Positions 36,981-45,464 of a DNA stretch of 64,000 nt are shown piece after piece. Below the pieces are notes generated by a model, which did no database searches, had not been told where the DNA came from, and was given only the letters and a program-made list of their open reading frames with translations. This DNA comes from Acidobacteriaceae bacterium KBS 83 (GTDB taxonomy: Bacteria; Acidobacteriota; Terriglobia; Terriglobales; Acidobacteriaceae), in assembly GCA_000381585.1 (NCBI GenBank), contig KB906735.1:292566-356565 (forward strand), in the 5' to 3' direction. The position numbers were made by a program, and so were the translations under genes. Each line of letters opens with the position of its first letter. Position 1 is the stretch's first letter.

Positions 36981-37243
36981 TTGCTTGGCAGTTTCGTCGA
37001 GATTATGCGGCGGCTCGTTGCGCAGGGGGTACCAAGTGCCAGGGATGGGTCGGGCGATGTTGCCTGGGGCCAGTGCCGCCTGTTCCGCCTCTTTCCTTCG
37101 CTCAGCAGCCAGCTGATTTTTCAGATCCTGGATGTTGTTGTCGGTGTTGTCCTGTACTACTGGCTGTGGCGGATCGTTTTTACCCGTCGGCTGATGGGCT
37201 ACCCTTGAAGCGAGCCATCCGTTCCCGCCGACGGGAGAAATCC

Positions 37244-38489
37244 ATGAAGCGGACACGGCATCAACAAGGAACACTCAGGCTCGAAGAACGTGCGAACGGC
37301 ACACGCGTGTGGGAGTACCGATGGTACGAAACACAGATCGACGGCTCGCGCCGTCTACGCAGAGCAATGATCGGTACTTTGGATGAGTATCCGACCGAAT
37401 CAGGAGCGCAAAAGGCCGTCGCCGCGCTTAGGGCAAATATCAACTCTGAAACCCCTCGGGGCCAACTTGACGCGGTCAGCTTTGGGACCTTGACCCAGCA
37501 TTACCGCGAGCGAGAACTGACCGAGGCCTCCGGCAAAACATTCAAGACAATCAACGTAAACGAAGGCTACTTGGAAAGGTGGATCACACCGCGATGGTCA
37601 TCGTGCAGGCTGAAGGACATCAGGTCGGTCGTGGTGGAGGAATGGCTTCGGTTGCTTCCGCCCGCAAATGGAAGCAAAGCGAAGATTCGTAACCTAATGC
37701 ACGCAATCTTCAATCACGCGATCCGCTGGGAATGGCACGACCGGAACCCAATCTCGATGGTGCGGCAGAGCGCCAAGAGACAGAAGGTGCCTACTGTGTT
37801 GAACATCGAGCAGATCAAACCTCTGCTGGAGCATCTTCAGGATCCCGGCAAGACCGCCGTCCTCTTGGACACTCTCACGGGTCTTCGTGTGAGCGAATTG
37901 CTCGCGCTCAAGTGGTCGGACGTGGACTTCGAAAATCTCGTTCTTCACGTCACCCGCTCGATAGCATATCAGCATGTCGGCCCTTGTAAGACAGAGGCAT
38001 CGCAGAAGCCTGTCCCACTCGACCCGGAACTGGCCGAGGCGCTGCTAATGTCGCGCCGGAGGTCACCTTATCCTGGCGACGCCGATTGGGTCTTCGTAAA
38101 CCCAGCCAGCTCGGGCAAATTGCCATACTGGTCGTTCTCTATCTATCGGACCTACATCAAACCAGCGCTCAAAAAGGCGAAGATCACCTCCAAGGTGGGC
38201 TGGCACACCTTCCGTCACTCCTTTCGCAACGATCCTTAAGTCGCACGGCGAAGACGTGAAGACAGTACAGGAAGACGTGAAGACAGTACAGAAACTCGTG
38301 CGGCACGCGAACAGCAGCGTGACCCTCAACCTCTACGCACAAGCGGTAACGGACATCAAGCGCACTGCGCAGAGCAAAGTGGCACGGCTTGTTTTCGCCG
38401 AAAAGGCAGTAACCGATGATTGGAAACCTTATTGGACCTTTTTGGACCGGCGGCGATTTCCGGCGATGTCGGCTAAGTTATTGAATTAA
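37244..38489 (+). pseudogene. Tyrosine recombinase/integrase, frameshifted, beside tRNA-Glu
   Basis: From ATG 37244 (ribosome site GGGAGA) the protein has an N-terminal arm-binding-like part (KRTRHQQGTLRLEERANGTR), a SAM-like core-binding domain, and the catalytic domain: Arg in TGLRVSELLALKW, Lys region CKTEASQK, and HTFRH. One extra base at about 38224 (within the codons for SFATILKS) causes a stop at 38237-38239. The shifted frame then gives SHGEDVKTVQ, QKLVRHANSSVTLNLYAQAV with the nucleophile Tyr, and ends at 38489. A 21-bp tandem duplication also adds seven residues before the last Arg box. Two lesions mean it is probably inactive, so the island is fixed. Left of it, 36981-37243 has no clear plus-strand gene. 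Confidence 0.88.
38250..38291 (+). repeat. 21-bp perfect tandem duplication inside the integrase
   Basis: Two identical 21-bp units, 38250-38270 and 38271-38291, encode EDVKTVQ twice. Related integrases have a single EDVKTVQELLRHAN. This in-frame duplication sits between the HxxR and Tyr boxes and probably distorts the active site. Confidence 0.9.
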
Positions 38490-38491
38490 TT

Positions 38492-38567
38492 TGGCGTCCC
38501 CGACGGGATTCGAACCCGTGTTACCGCCGTGAAAGGGCGATGTCCTAGGCCACTGGACGACGGGGAC
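38492..38567 (-). tRNA. tRNA-Glu (anticodon TTC)
   Basis: A complete 76-nt cloverleaf on the minus strand. The acceptor GTCCCCG pairs with CGGGGAC, the discriminator is G, and CCA is encoded (TGG at 38492-38494). The D-arm contains CCAGTGGCCTAGGACA. The anticodon arm is CCGCC-like with loop CTTTCAC, anticodon TTC. The T-arm is ACGGG-TTCGAAT-CCCGT. Its 3' end abuts the integrase gene, the usual position for an island integrated at a tRNA. It is intact, so the site was restored after integration. Upstream (plus-strand 38587-38602) is a 6-bp hairpin of unknown role. Confidence 0.95.
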
Positions 38568-38769
38568 GCTGGGCGGGTTTACAGAGGTTGCCGGGCGGCA
38601 ACGCTAGACCCGCTGGAGGCTGACTCTGAGGCTACCAAGGGGTGGGGGTGCTGTCAAAAGGCGAGTCTGTTCGCAGACGGAAGCACTTTGGTTCCAGAGA
38701 TTGTTCCATCTGTTATCAGCAATCCTTCATGGCAGGGAATGCGCGCAATGGATGCTATAACCCAATCAC

Positions 38770-39441
38770 ATGCGCAAGTTCCACTACCTCGAGACTCTGA
38801 CGATTGTCTTCGTCGTCGTTCTAGTGATTTCGAATCTTGTCGGACCGAAGATGTGCCAGGTCGGCCCGTTCAAACTGAGCGGGGCGGAGCTGCTCTTCCC
38901 AATCACCTATATTTTCGGCGATGTCTTCACCGAGGTATATGGATATGCGGCGTCGCGGCGAGCGATCTGGATGGGGTTTCTTGCCATGGGGCTGCTATCG
39001 GTTTTTGGAGAGATTGCCGTTGCCCTCCCGCCAGCACCGGATTGGCATAATCAGCAGGCCTTTGCGACCGTCTTCGGTCTGGTCCCGCGATTTGCCATCG
39101 CCAGCCTTGTGGCCTATTGGGCCGGCGAATTCACCAATTCGTATACCATGGCGAAGCTGAAGCTGCTGACGCGGGGCTCTAAACTATGGACGCGCACTAT
39201 CGGTTCGACCCTCACGGGACAGGCTGTGGACACGACGATCGTGATTCTGATCGCGTTTTACGACGCGCCATGGTCTACAAAGGCGAACATCATCGTGTCG
39301 TCGTATGTCGCCAAAGTTCTGTATGAGGTACTAGCAACACCGATCACATATGCGGTGGTATACGGGCTGAAGAAATCGGAGCATGTGGACACCTTTGACG
39401 ATCACACCTCTTTCAACCCGTTTCGTCTTCGATCGAACTAA
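38770..39441 (+). CDS. Queuosine precursor transporter (YhhQ/VUT family)
   Basis: A 223-residue integral membrane protein of the VUT/YhhQ (DUF165) family, which imports the queuosine precursors preQ0/preQ1. About six spans are visible, such as TIVFVVVLVISNLVG and MGFLAMGLLSVFGEIAVAL. Signature blocks are ITYIFGDVFTEVYGYAASRR and AIASLVAYWAGEFTNSYTMA, followed by SKLWTRTIGSTLTGQAVDT. I see no queuosine biosynthesis genes or preQ1 riboswitch in the window. The gene begins core-like sequence just beyond the tRNA-Glu island border and seems to be monocistronic. Confidence 0.9.
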   Translation: MRKFHYLETLTIVFVVVLVISNLVGPKMCQVGPFKLSGAELLFPITYIFGDVFTEVYGYAASRRAIWMGFLAMGLLSVFGEIAVALPPAPDWHNQQAFATVFGLVPRFAIASLVAYWAGEFTNSYTMAKLKLLTRGSKLWTRTIGSTLTGQAVDTTIVILIAFYDAPWSTKANIIVSSYVAKVLYEVLATPITYAVVYGLKKSEHVDTFDDHTSFNPFRLRSN

Positions 39442-39504
39442 GCTGAGTGGAGCAAGGACTTCGGCTCGCGATAGGCTCACTTTATGAATGTTCGAGAAGA
39501 GCGT

Positions 39505-40485
39505 ATGCGAGCAATTGTGCTCAAAGGACCTGGCGACGCGGGTACCATGCGCGTGGCCGAGGTTCCCCGCCCCACTCCGCGATCTGGCGAAGTCTTGATT
39601 AAAGTCACCGCCGCCGGCGTGAACCGCGCCGACATTGTGCAACGCAAGGGACACTACCCCCCGCCAGCCGGCATCACTGACATCCTGGGAATGGAAGTAA
39701 GCGGATACGTGGCAGCGACAGGCACAAATGTGGCCCGCTGGAAGGCGGGTGATGCGGTCTGCGCTCTGTTGGCCGGCGGTGGCTATGCTGAGTATTGTGT
39801 GGCGCCGCAGGGCCAGGTGCTGCCGGTTCCAGATGGAGTTTCGCTAGAGCATGCTGCGTCTCTTCCCGAGGCGGCCTTCACGGTGTGGGCAAATCTCTTT
39901 TTCGACACCCAGCCGCTGAGGACACGGGAATCACTGCTGATTCAGGGCGGATCGAGCGGTATTGGTTCGTTTGCGATCCAGGCTGCGCGAAGCATCGGCG
40001 CGCGCGTGGTCGCGACAGCCGGATCTCAAGAGAAGTGCGCGTATTGTCGTGACCTCGGCGCTGAAGCTGCTTGGAATTACAAAGAGGAGAACTGGGTGGC
40101 GGCCGGATGGGCATGGTCGGAGGGCAAAGGCATTCAAGTAATCCTCGACATGATCGGCGGCGACTATTTCGGTAAACACATTGAACTGCTTGCGCAGCGC
40201 GGACGACTGATCCATATCGCAACGACGAAAGGCGCCGAAGTGAAGCTCGATCTGCGCGAGGTAATGCGCAAACGGCTGATCGTGACCGGTTCCACGCTGC
40301 GAGCACGCAGGCCGGAGGAGAAGAGTCTGTTGCGTGAAGGCGTTGAGGCAAAGCTCTGGCCAGCGATTGCCAATGGTGCAATTCGTCCGACGGTGCACGC
40401 GAGATTCCCGCTCGCCGAGGCTGGAGACGCACACCAGCTGATGGAATCGAGCGCGCATCTGGGTAAGATTGTGCTGACATTATGA
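39505..40485 (+). CDS. Quinone oxidoreductase, zinc-independent MDR (PIG3-like)
   Basis: A 326-residue medium-chain reductase lacking catalytic zinc ligands. Motifs: MRAIVLKGPGDAG, GVNRADIVQRKGHYPPPAGI (TP53I3/PIG3-type), ILGMEVSGYVAATG, and the NADPH motif LIQGGSSGIGSFAIQ. The C-terminus GKIVLTL closes the catalytic domain. It would transfer electrons from NADPH to quinones or other acceptors in the cytoplasm. A start at 39484 (MNVREER) is also possible; the ATG at 39505 matches family N-termini and follows GAAGAG. Confidence 0.9.
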   Translation: MRAIVLKGPGDAGTMRVAEVPRPTPRSGEVLIKVTAAGVNRADIVQRKGHYPPPAGITDILGMEVSGYVAATGTNVARWKAGDAVCALLAGGGYAEYCVAPQGQVLPVPDGVSLEHAASLPEAAFTVWANLFFDTQPLRTRESLLIQGGSSGIGSFAIQAARSIGARVVATAGSQEKCAYCRDLGAEAAWNYKEENWVAAGWAWSEGKGIQVILDMIGGDYFGKHIELLAQRGRLIHIATTKGAEVKLDLREVMRKRLIVTGSTLRARRPEEKSLLREGVEAKLWPAIANGAIRPTVHARFPLAEAGDAHQLMESSAHLGKIVLTL

Positions 40486-40560
40486 GCCTATACCTTTCAG
40501 GTTAGTGCGAAGAGCGCGAATTGAATTGATGAGAGCGGGACACAGGATGGTTGAAGACCA

Positions 40561-41856
40561 TTGCCAGTAATCGCTGAACTGCGGCCGCGGCGACGGTGGC
40601 GTATTGGCTGGCTGCTGGGCCTAGGCGTGCTCGTCAATTATTTTGACCGCGTCAACCTTTCGGTGTCCCACGGCGCGCTGTATACAGCATTCGGTATCTC
40701 CGATGTCGCGTTCGGCTATCTTTCCGCGGCATACAACTGGAGCTACGCGCTTTGTCAGCTGCCGGTAGGTGTGGTACTTGACCGCTTCGGCGTGAAGCGC
40801 GTGCAGCGTATCGGCATCTTCATCTGGAGCCTCGCATCGTTTGCCGCGGCAATCACACCCAGCCTTCCGGGATTCTTCAGCGCGCGGCTGCTGCTGGGGA
40901 TTGGCGAGGCACCGACGTTTCCAGCAAACGCGAAGGCTATCGGTGTCTGGTTCCCGTCACGCGAACGCAGCTTTGCGACCTCGCTGACGGATGCGGCCGC
41001 AAAGCTTGCTTCTGCAATCGGCGTGCCACTACTGGGCATCCTCCTGCTGCGAGTGGGTTGGCGATGGAGCTTCGCCGCGACAGGCGCGATCAGCCTGCTG
41101 TATTTGCTCGTGTTCTGGGTGGTGTATCGCGAGCCCGAAGAAGATGAGAAGTTGAGCGACGTGGAGAAACGGTTGATCGCGGATACTGCGGCGAACGAGT
41201 CATCCGTGGCAGAAGGACCTGGCTTGTCGCTTGGCGCACTGATGCGACAGCGCAAAGTGATTGGACTTTCCCTAGGCTTCGGATCGTATAACTACGTCTT
41301 CTATCTGCTGCTGACCTGGTTGCCGAGCTATCTCTCCGGCGCTTTGCACATTGATCTACTGCACTCCTTCCTGTACACCGGCGCGCCGTGGCTCTTTGCC
41401 ACGGCAACAGACCTGTTCATCGGTGGCTTGCTGGTGGACGGTCTGGTCTCGCGCGGATGGAACGCGCCGCTGGTGCGCAAGGTGGTGCTGGTGGCGGGAA
41501 CGGCGTGCGGGCTGGGCATTTTAGGCGCAGCCCATGCGCACACTGCGATGCGCGCGCTGCTATGGATTGGTCTGTCGATCGGCGGCCTTTCCGCCGCTGC
41601 GCCAGTAGGCTGGTCGATCCCTGCTTTGATTGCACCCCGGAGCAGCGTGGGCAAGGTGGGCGGTATCGTGAATTTTGTATGCCAGGTGTCGGGAATCACA
41701 GCGCAGATCCTCACCGGCTACATCGTGCGGGCGACCCACTCCTACGCGCTCGCCTTCGGCATTTCGGCCATCTATCTGCTGGCTGGAATTGCTGGCTATC
41801 TGGTGCTGCTGGGCCGTATCGAACCAATGCGGGCGGCTCACTTCCCTGCCGCGTAA
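40561..41856 (+). CDS. MFS transporter, ACS (anion:cation symporter)-like family
   Basis: A roughly 431-residue 12-span transporter. Family motifs: LLGLGVLVNYFDRVNLSVSH in span 1, LPVGVVLDRFGVKRVQRIG, LLLGIGEAPTFPANAKAIGV and FPSRERSFATSLTDAAAKL. These match the hexuronate/glucarate (ExuT/GudP-like) group. The likely start is TTG at 40561; the nearest ATG (40547) is out of frame. It faces a sugar dehydrogenase operon whose last gene overlaps its 3' end by 19 bp, so it probably imports the acid sugar that the operon oxidises. Confidence 0.85.
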   Translation: MPVIAELRPRRRWRIGWLLGLGVLVNYFDRVNLSVSHGALYTAFGISDVAFGYLSAAYNWSYALCQLPVGVVLDRFGVKRVQRIGIFIWSLASFAAAITPSLPGFFSARLLLGIGEAPTFPANAKAIGVWFPSRERSFATSLTDAAAKLASAIGVPLLGILLLRVGWRWSFAATGAISLLYLLVFWVVYREPEEDEKLSDVEKRLIADTAANESSVAEGPGLSLGALMRQRKVIGLSLGFGSYNYVFYLLLTWLPSYLSGALHIDLLHSFLYTGAPWLFATATDLFIGGLLVDGLVSRGWNAPLVRKVVLVAGTACGLGILGAAHAHTAMRALLWIGLSIGGLSAAAPVGWSIPALIAPRSSVGKVGGIVNFVCQVSGITAQILTGYIVRATHSYALAFGISAIYLLAGIAGYLVLLGRIEPMRAAHFPAA

Positions 41857-42881
41857 TTCTTGTCGAGACCGGTGCGACCGTTGCGCATGGCAAAGCTGCC
41901 ATCGCGATTGGCGCTCAGCTCGATGTCATGCCCAGCGTCTGGCCCGTCGAGGTTTGCAATGTATTCGGGCTGTGTATTGTGCTGAGCGCCGCCTTCATCC
42001 GAGTAATGCAACTGCCATAGTGCCTCAATATCGGGGGCCTGGCGTACGGTATCGAGGACAGGAATGGAGCCGCCCTTCTTCGCGCCGTTGTCCATGACCG
42101 CGACGCGCGGATGGATGGCGTCGACGAGCGCAGGGCTCGAGCTCTCGTGCCAGCCGTGATGTGAGACGACGAGCACGTCTATCTTGCCGAGACGATTGTC
42201 CGGGCACATCAGATCGCGCTCCTTGTCCGAGGTCAGATCGCCGAGGTCGAGGATCTGCAGCTTACCGAATCGGATGAGAACACCTAGTGAACGCGCGTTT
42301 TCCGTCTGGTCGGGCGTGCGGATCTCGCTCTGCTTGCAGAAAGTGTTGGGCTCACCGGCGCCCGAAAGTGGCTTCTGGATCACCTGGCCATCGGCGCTGA
42401 TGACGGTCACATCCATTCCCTGAATCGGCAGGTGATCACCGGGCTTTGCGACGATCTCTTTAGCCTTTGTGTCGGTAAGAGCCTTCTCGAAAGCCGCATA
42501 CCCGCGCTCCGTGGCCTGGTCTTGTTCGCGATTCGGCCCATGAACGATGAAGGAGCCGACCGGGATACGCTGCACGAGTTGTGGCACTCCGCCCACGTGA
42601 TCGTCGTGATAGTGGGTAATCAGCACATAGTCAATGCGCTTCAAGCCTGCGCTTTTTGCAGCGGCAGAGATGCGATCTGCGTCGCGGAAGTTGTTGCCGG
42701 GCCATCCTGTGTCGATCAACAGCGATTTCCCTGCGGGCGTGACAAACAATGTCGATTGGCCACCCTCGACGTCGATGAAGTAGACGCGGAGCTTACCGCC
42801 AGACGCGACCTGTGCATGCAGCGTTAATGCAATCACAACGGTGACAAAGAATCCGAGGAGTGCTCGAAGTCGGAGCATCAT
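41838..42881 (-). CDS. Exported metallo-beta-lactamase-fold hydrolase (ComEC-like MBL)
   Basis: A 347-residue protein with signal peptide ALLGFFVTVVIALTLHAQVA. The zinc motif HYHDDHVGG is complete, with further ligands expected in LDLGDLT and SHHGWHES. The domain resembles the C-terminal MBL of ComEC and related hydrolases; here it stands alone and is exported. The substrate is unknown. It is the last gene of a three-gene run: its ATG overlaps the stop of the SDR (ATGA at 42878-42881), so translation is coupled. Convergent overlap with the MFS gene is 19 bp. Confidence 0.85.
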   Translation of the reverse strand: MMLRLRALLGFFVTVVIALTLHAQVASGGKLRVYFIDVEGGQSTLFVTPAGKSLLIDTGWPGNNFRDADRISAAAKSAGLKRIDYVLITHYHDDHVGGVPQLVQRIPVGSFIVHGPNREQDQATERGYAAFEKALTDTKAKEIVAKPGDHLPIQGMDVTVISADGQVIQKPLSGAGEPNTFCKQSEIRTPDQTENARSLGVLIRFGKLQILDLGDLTSDKERDLMCPDNRLGKIDVLVVSHHGWHESSSPALVDAIHPRVAVMDNGAKKGGSIPVLDTVRQAPDIEALWQLHYSDEGGAQHNTQPEYIANLDGPDAGHDIELSANRDGSFAMRNGRTGLDKNYAAGK

Positions 42882-43699
42882 GAGTGGCCGCCTTCTTTAG
42901 GTTGTGAAACAGTAGCGCGGGTGGCGCCGGTGGAGATGCCCCCATCCACCAACAGCGTTTGTCCAGTGATGTAGCGGCTGGATTCGGAGGCGAGAAACAC
43001 GATGGCGCCGTCGAGATCGCGCACATCGCCCGGGCGCTTCACCGGAATGCGATCGACCAGGTAGTCGACCCACTCCTGGTTTTCGTAGAGAACCTGGTTC
43101 TGCGCGGTGCGAAACCATCCCGGCGCGAGACAGTTGACGGTGATGCCATGTGGACCCCAGTCATCGGCGAGGCTCATGGTGAGTTGGCGTACACCGCCAC
43201 GGCTGGCGCCGTAGGGCGCAAGCCCCGCATAACCGAAGATGCTGGTAACCGACCCGATGTTGATGATGCGGCCATAGTGGTGCCGGACCATGCCGCGTGC
43301 GATGGCCTGCGCGACAAAGAAGGTGCCGCGCAAATTCGTGTCGAGCACGAGGTTCCAATCGTCCCACGTAACATCAATGGCAGGCTTGCGGACATTGCAG
43401 CCCGCGTTGTTCACGAGGATATGGACCTGCGGGAAAGCGTTCTGTACGCGCTCGGCCATGTTCGTGATGCTGGCGCTGTCGCGTACGTCGAGCGCGAAAG
43501 GATATGCGCGGCGGCCTAGCGATTCAATTTCGGCGACGAACGGCGCAAGATCGCTCGTATTGCGGCTGGTAAGGATAAGGTCCGCACCCGCGCGGGCGAG
43601 TGCCCGAGAAAACTGCTGGCCGAGGCCGCGACTGGCTCCTGTGACGAGCGCGATTTGACCCGACAGGTCGAACAGAGAGGCACCAGAGCCGGAAATCAT
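42878..43699 (-). CDS. SDR sugar-acid dehydrogenase (gluconate 5-dehydrogenase-like)
   Basis: A 273-residue SDR: cofactor loop TGASRGLGQQFSRALARAGA, NNAGCNVRKPAIDV, catalytic Ser in NIGSVTSIFGYAGLAPYG (the usual Tyr position reads Y in APYGASRGG with Arg in place of the standard Lys), and C-terminal ESSRYITGQTLLVDGG. The Tyr-x-x-x-Lys motif is therefore YGASR, which is odd and may alter activity. Related enzymes reduce 5-ketogluconate or similar. The start MISGSGASLFDL overlaps by 4 bp the stop of the upstream alcohol dehydrogenase gene. Confidence 0.82.
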   Translation of the reverse strand: MISGSGASLFDLSGQIALVTGASRGLGQQFSRALARAGADLILTSRNTSDLAPFVAEIESLGRRAYPFALDVRDSASITNMAERVQNAFPQVHILVNNAGCNVRKPAIDVTWDDWNLVLDTNLRGTFFVAQAIARGMVRHHYGRIINIGSVTSIFGYAGLAPYGASRGGVRQLTMSLADDWGPHGITVNCLAPGWFRTAQNQVLYENQEWVDYLVDRIPVKRPGDVRDLDGAIVFLASESSRYITGQTLLVDGGISTGATRATVSQPKEGGHS

Positions 43700-44760
43700 G
43701 CCGGCGCGCCATCCTGTTCGCCGCCTGCTCTTGGATCGAGCACCACCTTCATCAGGTTCGGCTCCCGCGCGTAGAGACGTTCGAACCACGATGGGCCTTC
43801 ATCAAGCGGCGCAACCGCGGTGATGAGAGGCGCAACTTTGATCTTTCCGGTTGCGATCCACTCCATGGCCTGCGGATATTCTCCGGCGGAGGCGCAGGAG
43901 CCCTGCAGACGAATCTGCCGCGTGACCACTTTCTGTAGCGGGATGGAAACCTCAGGCGCGATGTTGCCGACCAATGCGACTGTGCCACTTTTCCGCGCGC
44001 AGTCAATGGCGGCCGCGACGGTCTCGGGACGTCCGACAGCTTCAAAGACCACATCAACGCCTCGGCTCTCCGTGAGTTGTGCGATACGTGAAGCAACCGT
44101 CTCACGGGAACCATCGATGATGGCGTCCGCACCCAGCGAACTGGCCAGTTCGAGGCGGGTGGCGTCGAGGTCCGTGACGAAGATGCGCGAGCAGCCTGAG
44201 GCGGCTGCTGCCTGCTGGATCAGGAGGCCGATCATGCCGGCGCCAATCACGAGCGCCGTCTCGGCACCGTTGATTTCGGCGACCCGCACCGCGTGAATAG
44301 CAACCGAGACAGCCTCGAGCATTGCGGCGTCGGAGAAGGACAGATCGTCTGGGAGGCGGTAGAGGATGCGCTCCGGTACAGTTACGTATTCGGCAAACGC
44401 GCCGGCACGCCGGTAGTCGCCGCAGGAAACCCCCACCACCTGTCGACGGTCGCAAAGATTGACGTCACCGCGCCGGCAGAACTCGCAAAGCCCGCAATAG
44501 ACGGTTGAATCGAAGGTGACGCGATCACCTATCTGGTAGCTATTAGCGCCCTTCCCAACCGCAGCAACAACGCCCGCCGCCTCATGTCCCATGACGATCG
44601 GCGGGATCCGCCGCCCGGAGGCGCCATCGTAGCCGTGGACGTCGCTGCCGCAGATACCACAGGCCGCCACTTGAATGAGTACTTCGCCGGCACTAGGAGC
44701 AGGCGTCGGAAGTTCGGCAATAGCCAAACGTTTGTATTCGGAGAGCAATAGGGCCTTCAT
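43696..44760 (-). CDS. Zinc-dependent medium-chain sugar dehydrogenase
   Basis: A 354-residue Zn-MDR enzyme. Catalytic zinc ligands are in CGICGSDVHG and MGHEAAG. The structural zinc loop is CGLCEFCRRGDVNLC. The Rossmann motif is VIGAGMIGLLIQQ, and the acidic DLDATR after strand 2 indicates NAD. It would oxidise a sugar or polyol in the cytoplasm and is the first gene of the ADH-SDR-MBL run, which is tightly overlapped. The start MKALLLSEYKRL (44760) is chosen because family members begin this way; the frame is open much further upstream without support. Confidence 0.9.
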   Translation of the reverse strand: MKALLLSEYKRLAIAELPTPAPSAGEVLIQVAACGICGSDVHGYDGASGRRIPPIVMGHEAAGVVAAVGKGANSYQIGDRVTFDSTVYCGLCEFCRRGDVNLCDRRQVVGVSCGDYRRAGAFAEYVTVPERILYRLPDDLSFSDAAMLEAVSVAIHAVRVAEINGAETALVIGAGMIGLLIQQAAAASGCSRIFVTDLDATRLELASSLGADAIIDGSRETVASRIAQLTESRGVDVVFEAVGRPETVAAAIDCARKSGTVALVGNIAPEVSIPLQKVVTRQIRLQGSCASAGEYPQAMEWIATGKIKVAPLITAVAPLDEGPSWFERLYAREPNLMKVVLDPRAGGEQDGAPA

Positions 44761-44892
44761 CACGTGCCTTTGGACTGTTTTCCCAAGAAGTGTAGCCGCC
44801 GAGTAACACCGTACGCAGCTTTCTGCGAGGAAAGTTACACCGCCACAACCAGTCGAAGACTGGTAAGTGCCAAAGCGACCTGGTACACAGTA

Positions 44893-44919
44893 GAAAGCCC
44901 CGGGCAATAGCCGAGGGCT
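44893..44919 (-). terminator. Rho-independent terminator after erpA
   Basis: On the minus strand, beginning about 20 bp after the erpA stop, AGCCC pairs with GGGCT around a CTATTG-containing loop, and TTT follows. A T-G wobble and one mismatch interrupt the inner stem. A second, perfect 7-bp hairpin (ACCAGTC-GAA-GACTGGT) lies at 44848-44864 without a T-tract. Confidence 0.6.
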
Positions 44920-44939
44920 ACGAATGAGGCTGGGATAGC

Positions 44940-45317
44940 TTAGGCGCTGAAGGACGAGCCGCAACCGCAGGTGCTCTTCACGTTGGGGTTCTCGAACTTG
45001 AAACCAGCAGCCTCAAGCGTCTCCACGTAGTCGACCACGCAGCCGTTCAGGTACATAAGCGACGTAGCATCGACAAAAACCTTCAAGTCATCGAATTTAA
45101 AGACCTTATCCATCATGCCGGCCTGGTTTTCAAAGGACATCGAGTACTGGAAACCAGAGCAGCCGCCACCGACGACGCCGATGCGCAGACCAGCCGGCAA
45201 GGGATCCTGGGTCGCCATGATCTCCCGCACTTTAGCGATGGCGCCATCTGTCAGATTGAGAGGCGCCTGTTTAGGCGTGTTGGACTGATCAGTTAAAGGC
45301 TGCGCGATGGTTGCCAT
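44940..45317 (-). CDS. erpA: Iron-sulfur cluster insertion protein (ErpA/IscA, A-type carrier)
   Basis: A 125-residue A-type carrier. The HesB domain starts at LNLTDGAIAKVREIMATQ. The three cluster ligand cysteines are in GGGCSGFQY and the C-terminal STCGCGSSF. MSFENQ and DLKVFVDATSLMYLNGCVVD are conserved. The 18-residue N-terminus is variable. It would accept a [2Fe-2S] or [4Fe-4S] cluster from the scaffold and deliver it to apoproteins. It is monocistronic with a terminator downstream; no isc or suf genes are nearby. Confidence 0.92.
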   Translation of the reverse strand: MATIAQPLTDQSNTPKQAPLNLTDGAIAKVREIMATQDPLPAGLRIGVVGGGCSGFQYSMSFENQAGMMDKVFKFDDLKVFVDATSLMYLNGCVVDYVETLEAAGFKFENPNVKSTCGCGSSFSA

Positions 45318-45464
45318 AATGTCGGGTTCTCCCTAGGTGCTGCTCCTTATATTCTAAGACGGCTGCGAATCCCGGACAAGTTTTATCCGAATTGCCGCCT
45401 ACCTATAGAGATGCAATTCAGCGCCGGCTCGTCGCAGGATTGCGTGCAGCATCCCGGTAACTGT

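Noticed and set aside
38581..38769. preQ1 riboswitch before the queuosine transporter gene
   Set aside because: A 6-bp hairpin is present but the preQ1 aptamer core and A-rich tail are absent.
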